Positions 1-9,728 of a stretch of DNA of 64,000 nt are shown here, piece after piece (the stretch's first letter is position 1; each line of letters opens with the position of its first letter). A model generated the notes under the pieces. The model searched no databases, was not told the DNA's origin, and was given only the letters and a program-made list of their open reading frames with translations. A program made the translations under genes and the position numbers. Source of the stretch: an uncultured Eubacterium sp. GTDB taxonomy: Bacteria > Bacillota > Clostridia > Oscillospirales > Acutalibacteraceae. The DNA lies in assembly GCA_905234495.1 (NCBI GenBank), contig CAJOHE010000001.1, positions 162,301-226,300 of the forward strand, read 5' to 3'.

Positions 1-323
1 ACGGGCTCAATTTCCTTGTGCTCGGCAATTGAGATAAGCCTGTCGAGAGTGACGGTGTTTATATCGGGGTCAACAACCGAAGAGATGATGAAAAGCCTGT
101 CGAGGTTTGAAAGAGGCGGTCTGACAAGCTCATTCTTTCTCTCGATAATCTCATCAATCGTATTTTCGGCGTTGTCGTTTACGGTAAAATAAACGTCGTC
201 GCCGACAAGGGGCGTTATCCCCTTTTTTCTGAAAACTCCCCTTGCCTTACATTCATATAAGTTTTCAGCGGCTTCTACATAGTAGAAACCGCCGATACCT
301 TTAATAATTTTACCGATTGGCAT
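1..323 (-). CDS. rsgA: Ribosome small subunit-dependent GTPase A, N-terminal part (cut by window edge)
   Basis: Only the first 107 codons are in the window. The protein starts MPIGKIIKGIGGFYYVEA and continues through YECKARGVF and LVGDDVYF, the N-terminal OB-fold of RsgA (YloQ/EngC). That GTPase helps late 30S ribosome maturation by clearing assembly factors from the decoding region. The circularly permuted GTPase domain and the zinc finger lie outside the window. The ATG is preceded by TTAGGAG, which overlaps the stop codon of the kinase gene upstream, so the two are translationally coupled. Its place directly after prpC-prkC is the usual Firmicutes order and supports the call. Confidence 0.9.
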   Translation of the reverse strand, partial: MPIGKIIKGIGGFYYVEAAENLYECKARGVFRKKGITPLVGDDVYFTVNDNAENTIDEIIERKNELVRPPLSNLDRLFIISSVVDPDINTVTLDRLISIAEHKEIEP

Positions 324-333
324 TAATAATCTC

Positions 334-2385
334 CTAAGTTGTCGGTTCGGTTGCCTTGGTTGTGTTGTCCGCCGAGGCGTTGCTGAAATCAACGGTAATG
401 CTCTGATTCTTTGTTCCGTCAACGGTCTTGACATAGTCGGCGCCCGTATTCTGAAGAACAATCTTAATCTGAGCCTCGTCGGTATTTACGTCAACGTCAA
501 AGTTTGCCTTCTTGCCGTTGAGACGGACGGTCTGCGTGCTATACTGCTTATCGTCAACGTAAACGATAATCTGGTCGCTGCCGTATTCGCCCGTGGCGTC
601 GGTAATGGTCGGAAGCGAAACAGAGATTGAAATCTTTGCCGCTTCCCTCGTAGTCGTTGTGGTAACGCCCGAGGATACGATGATTTTCAGAGTATCCGAA
701 TCGGTAACCGTTGAGCCCGCGTCGGGACTCTGACCGATTACGATGTTCTTCTTAACCTCGCTGTCCTCTTCGGCAAACGTGATGTTGTTCGGGTCAAAGC
801 CCATCTTTTCAAGGAACGCTCTTGCGCCTTCCTTCGTAAGTCCCGAAACGTCGGGAACGGTCATTTTCTTAACCTCTTTGGTTGTCGGACCCGAGCTAAC
901 ATAGATTGTAATCTTTGTGTCGGCTGTGACAACGCTGCCGTATTTCGGATTGGTGTAGACAACCTTGCCTTCCTCGGTCGTATCGCTTGCGCAGGTCGTG
1001 ATGTCATAATCAAACAGTCCTTCATTTTTAAGCGCGAGGATTGCCTTTTCCTGCGTCAGGTTATATAGATTAGGAACGGTGATATCGTCCTTTGAAACAG
1101 CGACAACAAGGGTTACCTGACTGTCGGGAAGAACCTTAGTGCCCGCCTCGGGCGACTGGTCAATAATCGTGCCCGCGTCATAGTCGTCATTCTTTTCCTG
1201 TTCCTGAACGAAATCGTACTGATAGTTATTTGAGCTGATGAGCTCGTCATAAGACATACCTACAAAGTTTTCAAGCGGTCTTGTCTGACCGATGATTCCG
1301 AAACCGTCCGTAAGTCTGATGATAAGAATCGCAACCGCGGCAATAAGCACGGCAACGCCGATAAACACGGCGAAAGCAACCTTTCTCTTTCTGCTCTTTT
1401 CCGCTTCCATCTCGGCGATATCGTCGTATTCGATTTCGGGCGGGTCCTCATATACGGGCGGCTTTTCAACAACCTGGCTATCGAAATTCTCGTCGGTATG
1501 AGTTACGTACTTTGTGGGTTCCTTGTCAACGAAGTATGAGTAGTCAAATACCGCGTTCGGATTGTTTGAAACCTCTTCAACGTCGAGAAGCATCTCGGTT
1601 GCGGTCTGATACCTGTCGGCAGGATTCTTCTGCATTGCGTGAACGCATATCTGCTCAAGGCCAAGAGGAATATCGGGATTGATTTCGGTAACCTTTTTAG
1701 CGTCGTTCTGAAGCTGCATAAGCGCAACTGAAACGGGATTATCCGCCTCAAAGGGAACCTGACCCGTGAGCATTTCGTAGAGCACTACGCCTACTGAATA
1801 GATGTCGGCTCTCTCGTCGGTGAACTCGCCCTTTGCCTGCTCGGGGCTGATATAGTGAACAGAACCGATAGCGGTGTCGGTAAGGGTTTTGGTGTCGCTT
1901 CTTGAAAAACGCGCGATGCCGAAATCGGCAACCTTGATATTACCGTTTGTGAGAAGAATTATATTCTGCGGCTTAACGTCGCGGTGAACGATGCCCTTGT
2001 CGTGGGCGTGCTGAAGCGCCTTCAATATCTGAGTTGTGAAGAAAAGTGCCTCGTTCCAAGTAATGGCGCTCTGCTTCTGGATATACTCTTTGAGAGTGAT
2101 ACCGTCAACATATTCCATAACGATGTACTGAAGCTTTTCGCCGAAGCTGACGTCGTACACCTTTACAATGTTGGGATGGGAAAGAAGCGCGATAGCCTTG
2201 CTCTCGTTCTTGAATCTTCTGAGAAAATCGTCGTTTGTCAGATACTCGTCCTTGAGTATCTTTACTGCGACAATTCTGTCGTCCACATTATCATATGCCT
2301 TATAGACAACCGACATACCGCCAACGCCGATTATCTCCTGTATTTCATATCTGCCGTCAAGGCGTTTGCCTACATAATTATCCAT
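334..2385 (-). CDS. prkC: PASTA-domain serine/threonine protein kinase
   Basis: Membrane Hanks-type kinase that senses muropeptides or lipid II and phosphorylates cell-wall, division and translation targets. The kinase domain covers about residues 10-275: glycine loop GVGGMS at 20-25, invariant Lys42 in VAVK, HRDVKPQN with catalytic Asp136, and DFG at 154-156. An acidic linker and a basic RKRK stop-transfer precede one membrane helix at about 336-357. Three extracellular PASTA repeats follow (about 371-434, 436-502 and 510-576), then a Thr-rich C-terminal domain of about 100 residues. The gene lies 24 nt downstream of the PP2C phosphatase, its usual antagonist, in one operon. Three PASTA repeats and 683 aa are normal for the family. 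Confidence 0.96.
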   Translation of the reverse strand: MDNYVGKRLDGRYEIQEIIGVGGMSVVYKAYDNVDDRIVAVKILKDEYLTNDDFLRRFKNESKAIALLSHPNIVKVYDVSFGEKLQYIVMEYVDGITLKEYIQKQSAITWNEALFFTTQILKALQHAHDKGIVHRDVKPQNIILLTNGNIKVADFGIARFSRSDTKTLTDTAIGSVHYISPEQAKGEFTDERADIYSVGVVLYEMLTGQVPFEADNPVSVALMQLQNDAKKVTEINPDIPLGLEQICVHAMQKNPADRYQTATEMLLDVEEVSNNPNAVFDYSYFVDKEPTKYVTHTDENFDSQVVEKPPVYEDPPEIEYDDIAEMEAEKSRKRKVAFAVFIGVAVLIAAVAILIIRLTDGFGIIGQTRPLENFVGMSYDELISSNNYQYDFVQEQEKNDDYDAGTIIDQSPEAGTKVLPDSQVTLVVAVSKDDITVPNLYNLTQEKAILALKNEGLFDYDITTCASDTTEEGKVVYTNPKYGSVVTADTKITIYVSSGPTTKEVKKMTVPDVSGLTKEGARAFLEKMGFDPNNITFAEEDSEVKKNIVIGQSPDAGSTVTDSDTLKIIVSSGVTTTTTREAAKISISVSLPTITDATGEYGSDQIIVYVDDKQYSTQTVRLNGKKANFDVDVNTDEAQIKIVLQNTGADYVKTVDGTKNQSITVDFSNASADNTTKATEPTT

Positions 2386-2409
2386 TTGAAATTAACCTTC
2401 TTAGAAAAA

Positions 2410-3138
2410 TTATTTTGAAATTATAACAACGGTGATATTGTCTCCGCCGCCGTTTTCGTTTGCTTTTTTAACAAGTCTGTCAGCGAAAGCGTAGTGCTTT
2501 CCGTCGCTCATAAGCTCAATCATCTCATCGTTTGAAACGTAGTTTGACAGACCGTCGGTACAAAGAAGAAGCGTGTCCTCGTCATCAAGGTCAACCTGAC
2601 AGAAATCAATATCGATTTCCTTGTCAACGCCTACCGCTCTTGTTATCAGGTTTTTGTTGGGGTGGTTTTCAGCCTCTTCGACTGTGAGCTTTCCCCTGTT
2701 AACAAGGTCCTGCACAAGACTGTGGTCGGTGGTAATCTGATGAACTGAGCCGTTGTTGAATATATATGCACGGCTGTCGCCCGCGTGAGCGATATACGCC
2801 TGATTGTCACGGACAATGGCACAGACTACCGTCGTACCCATTCCGCGAAGCTTAGGCTGTGCGTCGGCAAAATCGTATACCTCTATATTAGCCGCGGTAA
2901 GCGCTGAATCAAGCATATTCTTAATTGATGAATCGCGCATCTTTTCACGGTAACACGCGTTTATTTTTTCACTGATAACCTTAACGGCAAGCTCGGATGC
3001 AATATTGCCTCCGGCGGCGCCGCCCATACCGTCGCACACAACGGACCATACAACCTCGTCGGAAAATTCGCCGACTGCGTATGCGTCCTGATTGTTGTCG
3101 CGTACAACGCCCTTATCTGTCTTAGCAACAATTTTCAT
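2410..3138 (-). CDS. prpC: PP2C-family serine/threonine phosphatase (Stp1/PrpC type)
   Basis: Metal-dependent phosphatase that reverses PrkC phosphorylation. The PP2C motifs are in order: RDNNQDA near the N-terminus, VVCDGMGGAAGG (metal-binding Asp), HAGDSRAY, a DHSL motif, LLLCTDGLSNYV and GGGDNITVVII at the C-terminus. An in-frame TTG lies one codon upstream (3141), but the ATG at 3138 is preferred. It overlaps the rlmN stop as TGATG and has AGAGGTGAT at good spacing. At 242 aa it is the usual length. Cytoplasmic, with no membrane segment. Confidence 0.95.
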   Translation of the reverse strand: MKIVAKTDKGVVRDNNQDAYAVGEFSDEVVWSVVCDGMGGAAGGNIASELAVKVISEKINACYREKMRDSSIKNMLDSALTAANIEVYDFADAQPKLRGMGTTVVCAIVRDNQAYIAHAGDSRAYIFNNGSVHQITTDHSLVQDLVNRGKLTVEEAENHPNKNLITRAVGVDKEIDIDFCQVDLDDEDTLLLCTDGLSNYVSNDEMIELMSDGKHYAFADRLVKKANENGGGDNITVVIISK

Positions 3139-4172
3139 CAATTATCACCTCTCTTGTTATACCTTAACTGACCGCAGGACGCGTTTATATCCGCGCCGAG
3201 CGTTCTTCTTATTGTAGCATTAATTCCTCTGTTTTTCAATACGCTTTGAAAGTTATTGACAGCGCTGTCGGTTGAGCGCTTATTGTCGCGCTCTGTGACG
3301 TTGTTTAGAGGAATCAAATTAACGTGGCAGAGCATACCATTAAGCCTGTCTGCAAGCTCGTTTGCATGCTCGGTCTTATCATTTACGTTATGGATTAACG
3401 TGTATTCAAAGCTCACCCTTCTGCCCGTGTGCTCTGCATAATCCCTGCAGGCTTTTATGAGCTCGTCAATGCCGTATTTATTGTTTACAGGCATTGTGGC
3501 AGAGCGGATTTCATCGTTTGGCGCATGAAGGGATATGGTCAGCGTGAGCTGCAAATCAAGCTTCATAAGCTCATAGATTTTCGGGACAATGCCGCAGGTT
3601 GAAACCGTGATGTTTCGCATACTAATATTGAGCCCGTTTTCATCGTTTACGATGCTTAGAAATCCTATTACGTTATCGAAGTTATCAAGCGGTTCGCCGA
3701 TACCCATCATAACGATGTTTGATATTCTGATACCGAGGTCGTGCTGAGCGGCGTGAAGCTGGCTTTCAATCTCCCCGGCGGTAAGATTTCTCTTGAAACC
3801 CGCAAGAGTTGAAGCGCAGAAATTGCAACCCATTTTGCAGCCGACCTGCGAGGAAACGCAGATTGTTCTGCCGTATTTGTAATCCATCACAACGCTTTCG
3901 ATGTATTCGCCGTCGAAAAGCCTGAACAGGTATTTGACGGTGCCGTCAATCTTTGAAACGTATTTATCCTCGATTTCGCAGGATGAAATATAATACCTCT
4001 CGTCAAGCTTCTGCCGAAGCTCTTTGCTGAGGTTCGTCATCTCATCAAAGGATTTGACGCCGACCTCGTGAAGCCATTTGAAGATCTGCTTTGCGCGAAA
4101 TGCGGGCAGACCAAGTTCTGTTATTTCATTATTGAGTTTTTCGTATGTCAGTGATTTAATATCAGTTTTCAT
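3138..4172 (-). CDS. rlmN: Dual-specificity 23S rRNA (A2503-C2)/tRNA (A37-C2) methyltransferase
   Basis: Radical SAM enzyme that methylates C2 of A2503 in the peptidyl-transferase centre and of A37 in some tRNAs. The cluster-binding CxxxCxxC is seen in VGCKMGCNFCAS (about residues 112-122), followed by the SAM-binding GIGEPLDN. The second-shell cysteine near the C-terminus is present in INASCGQL. Length of 344 aa is typical. The start overlaps the end of rsmB and the stop overlaps the prpC ATG, so it is coupled on both sides. RlmN proteins resemble Cfr, but the housekeeping operon position argues against Cfr. Confidence 0.95.
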   Translation of the reverse strand: MKTDIKSLTYEKLNNEITELGLPAFRAKQIFKWLHEVGVKSFDEMTNLSKELRQKLDERYYISSCEIEDKYVSKIDGTVKYLFRLFDGEYIESVVMDYKYGRTICVSSQVGCKMGCNFCASTLAGFKRNLTAGEIESQLHAAQHDLGIRISNIVMMGIGEPLDNFDNVIGFLSIVNDENGLNISMRNITVSTCGIVPKIYELMKLDLQLTLTISLHAPNDEIRSATMPVNNKYGIDELIKACRDYAEHTGRRVSFEYTLIHNVNDKTEHANELADRLNGMLCHVNLIPLNNVTERDNKRSTDSAVNNFQSVLKNRGINATIRRTLGADINASCGQLRYNKRGDN

Positions 4173-5403
4173 TTAACTTAACAAGCTTTGCGTAAAAGAA
4201 GCCGTCGCCTCCGTTATCGCCCGTAAAAACGGTTTTCTGCTCCTCGAGGGTGAATTCCCTGTGTTCTTTGAGAAACGCCTCAACGACGCGCTCATTTTCC
4301 TTTTTATTGAGCGTACAGGTTGAATATATCATCGTGCCGCCGTCTTTAAGATACCGTGCGGCGTTAGAAGCTATTGCAAGCTGAATCTTCGGAAGCTCTT
4401 TTATGTCGTCAAGCTCCTTGTATTTTATCTCGGGCTTGCGCCTGATAATACCGAAACCCGAGCAAGGAACGTCGCAGAGAATCCTGTCGGCTTTTGGTAT
4501 GTTTTCGTTATACTCGGTAGCGTCGCAGGCGTCGGTTTTTATTATTGTTATACCGAGCCTTTGGGCGCCGTCGTCAACAAGTCTGAGCCTGCTTTCATAT
4601 AAATCAAAGGCGTTAAGCTCGCCCTCGTTATTCATTCTTTCGGCTATTGTAAATGCCTTGCCGCCGGGGGCTGAGCACATATCAATGACCGTCTCACCCG
4701 CCTTTGCACCGAGCGCGCAGGCGCAGTTATACGACGAAATATCTTCTATATGAAACAGACCGTTTTTATATGCCTTTGTTTCAAAGAGAGTGCCGACGCT
4801 TTCCACCGAAACAAGTCCGTTTACCGCTTCACACTCTATCCCCTCGTCGAGAAGCTCGTATTCAAGCTCGTCGGCATCGACGTAAAGAGTATTCGGAACC
4901 GCAAAAACTGCGGGCTTTTCAAGAGTTTTCGGAAGGAAGGCTTTAACCGTATCCTCGCCGTACTGCTTGACCCACATATTGATGAGATTCTGAGGCACGG
5001 AATAATTAACGGAGAGGTCGTCAACCTCATCTCTTTCTTCGTCAATCTTATGCAAAACCGCGTTTACAAGCCCCGCATAATAATCCTGCCTGATATCCTT
5101 CGTGAGCTTTACGCTCTCGTTAATCGCAGCGCTACTCGGAACCTTGTCCATATACAAAAGCTGATAAGCGCCGAGGCGAAGAATGGTCATTATCTTGGGC
5201 TTCGGCTTTGAGGCGACATACTTATTGATATAGTAGTCAAGAGTTATTTTTCTTTCAACAACGCCGTAGACAAGCGCAGTGATAAACGCCTTGTCCTCGC
5301 TGACGTCAGCAAGTGCGCTGTCGAGCGAAAGGTTTGAATAGCCGCCGTCGCCGAATATGCGGTGAAGCACCTCAAATGCAATTAGTCTTGATGATTTCAT
5401 CAT
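4162..5403 (-). CDS. rsmB: 16S rRNA (cytosine-967-C5)-methyltransferase
   Basis: S-adenosylmethionine-dependent rRNA m5C methyltransferase (RsmB/Sun/NOP2 family). It has an N-terminal NusB-like helical RNA-binding domain (about 1-130) and a C-terminal Rossmann domain. MCSAPGGKAF near residue 243 binds SAM, DVPCSGFGIIRRKPE carries one catalytic cysteine, and YSTCTLNKKENE carries the other. Two adjacent ATG codons open the gene and overlap the stop of the upstream peptidase gene, and its end overlaps rlmN. Length of 413 aa is close to the family norm of about 430-450. Confidence 0.95.
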   Translation of the reverse strand: MMKSSRLIAFEVLHRIFGDGGYSNLSLDSALADVSEDKAFITALVYGVVERKITLDYYINKYVASKPKPKIMTILRLGAYQLLYMDKVPSSAAINESVKLTKDIRQDYYAGLVNAVLHKIDEERDEVDDLSVNYSVPQNLINMWVKQYGEDTVKAFLPKTLEKPAVFAVPNTLYVDADELEYELLDEGIECEAVNGLVSVESVGTLFETKAYKNGLFHIEDISSYNCACALGAKAGETVIDMCSAPGGKAFTIAERMNNEGELNAFDLYESRLRLVDDGAQRLGITIIKTDACDATEYNENIPKADRILCDVPCSGFGIIRRKPEIKYKELDDIKELPKIQLAIASNAARYLKDGGTMIYSTCTLNKKENERVVEAFLKEHREFTLEEQKTVFTGDNGGDGFFYAKLVKLNEN

Positions 5404-6095
5404 CTTCTTCTCCTGCCAGATACGAGAAGCAAAAGTCTCAGAAGCGTTCCAAGCGCCGATGCAAGCGCGGCGACATAGGTCAGCGCCGCTGCCGTAAGAA
5501 CCTTCTTTGCGCCGACGTACTCGTCAGCTGTCAGCATCGACTGGCTCTGTATCGTTTCAAGCGCTCTTTTGGAAGCGTTGAACTCAACGGGAAGAGTTAT
5601 TAGCTGAAATACTACGATGGTCGAATAGAGAATAAGACCGATGTAGATAAGCGGGTCGGAATTGAGAAACATACCGATAAGTGCAAGAGGTACGCCGAGA
5701 TACGTTCCGAGATTTGTTACGGAAATAATCGCGTTTCTGAACGTAAGCGGCGAATAGCCCTGTGCGTACTGGCAGGCGTGTCCCGCCTCGTGGCAGGCAA
5801 TTCCGATTGCGGCAATACTCGTTGAGCCGAACACACCCTGCGAAAGACAAATCTCGTTTGTCTTTGGATTGAAATGGTCGGTCAGAGTTCCGCTGATAGG
5901 CGTAATTCTAACGTCCCTTACGCCGTTTGCCATAAGAAGCATCTGAGCCGCCTGTGCGCCCGTTATGTTTCGCTGGCTGAACACCTGTGAATATTTCTTA
6001 TAATTGCTCTTGACGCTTGCCTGACAAGCAAGTGCAAAGAGAAATACGGGAATCATAATAATGCCCGTGATGTAATATGAAAAATAAACTCCCAT
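5400..6095 (-). CDS. Membrane zinc metallopeptidase, YugP family
   Basis: The HEAGH zinc-binding motif (ACHEAGHACQYAQGYSP) with flanking hydrophobic helices identifies the YugP-like neutral zinc metallopeptidase family (Pfam Peptidase_M family PF04298). A strong N-terminal membrane helix is followed by the protease core, two further hydrophobic stretches and a basic RRRR tail. Physiological substrates of this family are not well established. A GTG start at 6104 is possible, but the ATG at 6095 has AGGTGA at correct spacing and is preferred (231 aa). Its position between fmt and rsmB is not part of the Bacillus subtilis order, though such insertions occur in Clostridia. Confidence 0.87.
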   Translation of the reverse strand: MGVYFSYYITGIIMIPVFLFALACQASVKSNYKKYSQVFSQRNITGAQAAQMLLMANGVRDVRITPISGTLTDHFNPKTNEICLSQGVFGSTSIAAIGIACHEAGHACQYAQGYSPLTFRNAIISVTNLGTYLGVPLALIGMFLNSDPLIYIGLILYSTIVVFQLITLPVEFNASKRALETIQSQSMLTADEYVGAKKVLTAAALTYVAALASALGTLLRLLLLVSGRRRR

Positions 6096-6100
6096 TAATA

Positions 6101-7030
6101 TCACCTGCCAAGAACTGTTCCCTCAGGAATTGTAAATCCTGCAAGGAATGATTTTGCATCCATTCGTTTTTTGCCTTCAAGCTGAAGCTCGAGGATTTCT
6201 ATTGTTTTGCCGTCGCCGCAGGACACGATGAGTCTCTTTTTGCTCTCGATAACCTCGCCTGCGGTTCCGCCCTCTATATCGCACAAAACTGATTTGTGGA
6301 TTTTAACGTTTTTGCCGTTTATCACGGTTGAAGCGCAGGGCCAGCTCTGAAGTCCCCTGATATGATTGTGAACCTCGAAAGCCGATTTTGCAAAGTCAAT
6401 CGGCGACATAGCTTTGGTAATCTTTGCAGCATAGCCGAAATCGCCCTCGGGCTGTTTTTGCGGCGAAATCTCACCGCTTTCAACGAGGTCAAGAGTTTTC
6501 AGAAGCTCGTCGCCTCCGAGCTCTGCGAGCCTGTCAAAAAGCATTTCCGACGTTTCGTTGATGCCTATATCGGTTTCGCAGACCGAAAGGATATCGCCTG
6601 TATCAAGGCCGTCGTCCATCTGCATAATCGTTACGCCCGTTTTACTGTCGCCGTTGAGGACTGCCCACTGAATCGGCGCAGCGCCCCTGTACTTCGGCAA
6701 AAGCGAGGCGTGAACGTTGATACAGCCGTGCTTTGCGGCAACGAGTACCTCGTGGGGAAGAATCTTTCCGTATGCGACAACGATTATAACGTCTGCACCG
6801 AAAGACTTTATCAGCTCAAGTTTTTCCACGTCCTTCAGCGTATTTGGCTGATACACGGGAATACCGTTTTCAAGCGCGCAGACCTTTACCGGCGGCGCAG
6901 TGAGTATCTGCTTTCTGCCGACGGGCTTATCGGGCTGTGAAAAAACAGCCACGACATCGTGTCTGCTATTTATAAGTTTTTCAAGACAGGGCACCGCAAA
7001 ATCGGGCGTGCCCATAAAAACAATTCTCAT
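6101..7030 (-). CDS. fmt: Methionyl-tRNA formyltransferase
   Basis: Formylates Met-tRNA of the initiator using 10-formyl-THF. The start MRIVFMGTPDFAVPCL is diagnostic. The catalytic region has NVHASLLPKYRGAAPIQW (Asn-His pair) and the downstream Asp in MDDGLDTGDIL. The C-terminal tRNA-binding domain follows from about residue 205. At 309 aa it is the standard length. It lies immediately downstream of def, 2 nt away, so the formylation and deformylation enzymes are expressed together. Confidence 0.97.
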   Translation of the reverse strand: MRIVFMGTPDFAVPCLEKLINSRHDVVAVFSQPDKPVGRKQILTAPPVKVCALENGIPVYQPNTLKDVEKLELIKSFGADVIIVVAYGKILPHEVLVAAKHGCINVHASLLPKYRGAAPIQWAVLNGDSKTGVTIMQMDDGLDTGDILSVCETDIGINETSEMLFDRLAELGGDELLKTLDLVESGEISPQKQPEGDFGYAAKITKAMSPIDFAKSAFEVHNHIRGLQSWPCASTVINGKNVKIHKSVLCDIEGGTAGEVIESKKRLIVSCGDGKTIEILELQLEGKKRMDAKSFLAGFTIPEGTVLGR

Positions 7031-7032
7031 AA

Positions 7033-7494
7033 TTAACTCTCGTGAAGGGTTTCGCCCTCGATAATATGTGATGTGAAAATAATGCCGTCAAGGTGGTCGA
7101 TTTCGTGGCAAAATGCCTTTGCTTTCAGGTCTTCACCCGTGAAAACCTGCCACTTGCCGTTTCTGTCCTGCGCCTTGACCTTGACCTTCTGAGGTCTTTT
7201 GGTTGTGCCCCACTTGCCGGGAAGCGAGAGACAGCCTTCCTGAGAAATCTGCTCGCCTTCCTGCGAGACAATCTCGGGATTGACAAGTTCCATAACGCCG
7301 TCGCCGATATCGATAACAACAACTCTTTTGAGTATGCCTACCTGAACGGCGGCAAGTCCCACGCCGTTGTCGTTATACATAGTGTCCTTCATATCGTCGA
7401 TAAGCGTTGCAAGTCTGTCGTCAAAGACCTCGACCTTGCGGCTTTTCTTATTTAAAATAGGGTCGCCTAACGTGACTATATTTCTAAGTGCCAT
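7033..7494 (-). CDS. def: Peptide deformylase
   Basis: Removes the N-formyl group from nascent proteins. All three metal-site motifs are present: [18 protein letters not shown] with the metal Cys, and HEIDHLDG with both His and the catalytic Glu. The ATG at 7494 has GAGGTG seven bases upstream, so it is preferred over the in-frame GTG at 7500. The product is 153 aa, a compact Clostridium-type deformylase. It sits between priA and fmt as in most Firmicutes. Confidence 0.97.
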   Translation of the reverse strand: MALRNIVTLGDPILNKKSRKVEVFDDRLATLIDDMKDTMYNDNGVGLAAVQVGILKRVVVIDIGDGVMELVNPEIVSQEGEQISQEGCLSLPGKWGTTKRPQKVKVKAQDRNGKWQVFTGEDLKAKAFCHEIDHLDGIIFTSHIIEGETLHES

Positions 7495-7508
7495 ATGCAC
7501 ACCTCAAT

Positions 7509-9728
7509 TCATGACAAATCATAAGGATTAAGGTCTACCGAAACTGATATATCCTTGTATTCCTTAATAGTATACAGTCTTTTTAAAATATCATTTAATA
7601 ATGTTCGTATTTCTTTTGAATTCTTACATTTAATCAGAAGCTTATATCTGTAATGATTATTGAGCTTGGCAATCTTTGCGGGGCTCGGACCGAGAACGAT
7701 GAGTTTTTGTTTTCTGTCGGAATTGAGCTCTTTCATAATATCAAAGAAAGCCTTGGCGCAAAGCGCAACCGTGTTTTCGTTTTCGCCTGTAAATGATGCG
7801 GCGTAAATGTCGCAGTAAGGCGGATAAACCATCATTTTTCTTAGGGCAATCTCGTTTTCAAAAAAGCCCTTGTAATCCTGATTTGAAGCAAAGACCAAGG
7901 TTTGATTATAGGGATTAATAGTCTGAATAACTGCCTTGCCCTGATTGCCCCTTCTGCCGCTTCTGCCCACAACCTGAGTGATGAGGTCAAAGCACCTCTC
8001 GCCGCTGTTGTAGTTCTCGTCGTAAAGAGAGTTGTCCGCATTCACAACGCCGACAAGCTCAACGTTCGGGAAATCGAGTCCCTTTGCAACCATCTGCGTT
8101 CCGACGAGAATACCATACTCGCCGTTTGCAAAGGAAGCAAAAAGCTTATCGTGGCTGAATTTCTTTGCCGTGGTGTCCGCGTCCATACGAAGCACTCTTG
8201 CATCGGGGAAAAGCGCCGCGATGTCGTCCTCAATACGCTGCGTGCCGTAGCCGCTGTATCTCACGTTAGTACCCGAGCACTCGGGACATACGTTATCAAG
8301 CCTCTTTGAAAAGCCGCAGTAGTGGCAGGTGAGCCTGTTTGTCCTGCTGTGATACGTCAGGGAAATTGAACAGTTCGGGCAGGTTATGACGTGACCGCAG
8401 TCGTTGCAGGCAATAAACGTGTTATAGCCCCTTCTGTTAATAAGAAGGATAACCTGCTTGCCGTCGTCAAGAGTCTGACTAATCAGGTCTTTAAGAGTAG
8501 CGGAAATAGGCGAGCGGTTCCTGTTTTTAAGCTCTTCCTTCATATCAACTGTGATGACCTGTGGAAGAACTGAATCGCCGTAGCGCTCGTCAAGCTCTGC
8601 AAGAGTATAATTGCCGTTTACGGCATTGGAATACGTCTCTACAGAAGGCGTTGCCGACGTGAGAAGAAGAAGCGCCTTGTTGTATTTGCAGCGGAATCTC
8701 GCAACGTCCCTTGCGTGGTAACGCGGCGTTCTCTCGCTCTTATAAGTGTTTTCCTGTTCCTCGTCGATAATGATGAGACCGAGGTTATGAACAGGCGCAA
8801 ACACCGCGCTTCGGGTGCCGATGACGATGTTTGCCTCTCCCCTGTCAATGCGCTTGTACTCATCGTTTCTCTCACCGAGGGAAAGCGCGCTGTGAATAAC
8901 TGCGACCTTGTTGCCGTATCTCTGATGAAAGATGGAAAGCGCCTGCGGGGTAAGTCCTATCTCGGGAACGAGAACAATTACATCCTTATTAAGCTCACGG
9001 CATCTGTCTATAAGGCTGAGGTAAACCTGAGTTTTTCCGCTTCCGGTAACCCCGTAAAGAAGCCCAGTGCCGCCCTTATCCGAAAGCATTTTTTCAAAGC
9101 ACTTATACGCTTTTTGCTGCTTTTCTGAAAGAGTTATTTCGGCAGTGTCGGTAGGTTCGTTCACCTTATAAGGCGTTCTGTAAACTTGCTTGTCGTACAC
9201 GGTGATAACGCCGTATTTTTCAAGATTTTTGATTACAGCCGCACCAACCGAACAGAATTCGCAAATCTCGTTTACGGATGCGCTTCCGATGTCAAACAAG
9301 AGATTGACAACGCTTCTCTGCTTTGGCGTTAGCTTTGGCAAATCCTCTTCCTTTTCAATTAGAAGCATCGCCGTCTTAGATGACGCGTTTCTTATTTTAC
9401 CGAAGCCGCGAGGAAGCATCTGCCTCAGGCAGTCGTACGTCGTGCAGAAGCAGCGTTCCTTGAGCCAGAGCGCAAGGGAAATCATTTCCTCGTCAAGACA
9501 GGGCTTGCTGTCGGTGATTGAAGCAATCTCTTTGAGCTTGGAATTTATACCGCTGTAAAGTTTAACAATAATACCGTCGCGCAGTCTGTTGCCGTTTCCG
9601 AATGGTATTCTGACTCTCATACCCACCTTTGCTGTTTTTACAAGCACTTCGGGCACGTAGTAATCGTAGTCGGAATCAAGATTGAAAAAGGTTTTTTCGA
9701 CTGCAACGGTAGCAATCGTTCTGTTCAT
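7509..9728 (-). CDS. priA: Primosomal replication restart helicase
   Basis: Superfamily 2 3'-5' DNA helicase that reloads the replisome at stalled forks. The order is an N-terminal 3'-OH-binding domain, a winged helix, then Walker A GVTGSGKTQ (about residue 226), the DEEQ box in IIIDEEQENTY and SATPS motif III. Zinc-binding cysteine pairs follow (CNDCG, CPNC, CHYCG, CPEC), with the helicase C motifs GTQMVAKGLDFPNV and QVVGRSGRRGN. It has the expected 739 aa. Its ATG overlaps the rpoZ stop as TAATG. Confidence 0.97.
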   Translation of the reverse strand: MNRTIATVAVEKTFFNLDSDYDYYVPEVLVKTAKVGMRVRIPFGNGNRLRDGIIVKLYSGINSKLKEIASITDSKPCLDEEMISLALWLKERCFCTTYDCLRQMLPRGFGKIRNASSKTAMLLIEKEEDLPKLTPKQRSVVNLLFDIGSASVNEICEFCSVGAAVIKNLEKYGVITVYDKQVYRTPYKVNEPTDTAEITLSEKQQKAYKCFEKMLSDKGGTGLLYGVTGSGKTQVYLSLIDRCRELNKDVIVLVPEIGLTPQALSIFHQRYGNKVAVIHSALSLGERNDEYKRIDRGEANIVIGTRSAVFAPVHNLGLIIIDEEQENTYKSERTPRYHARDVARFRCKYNKALLLLTSATPSVETYSNAVNGNYTLAELDERYGDSVLPQVITVDMKEELKNRNRSPISATLKDLISQTLDDGKQVILLINRRGYNTFIACNDCGHVITCPNCSISLTYHSRTNRLTCHYCGFSKRLDNVCPECSGTNVRYSGYGTQRIEDDIAALFPDARVLRMDADTTAKKFSHDKLFASFANGEYGILVGTQMVAKGLDFPNVELVGVVNADNSLYDENYNSGERCFDLITQVVGRSGRRGNQGKAVIQTINPYNQTLVFASNQDYKGFFENEIALRKMMVYPPYCDIYAASFTGENENTVALCAKAFFDIMKELNSDRKQKLIVLGPSPAKIAKLNNHYRYKLLIKCKNSKEIRTLLNDILKRLYTIKEYKDISVSVDLNPYDLS

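Noticed and set aside
3138..4172. RlmN as the antibiotic-resistance methylase Cfr
   Set aside because: It lies in the conserved housekeeping operon, and the sequence follows RlmN in motifs and length.
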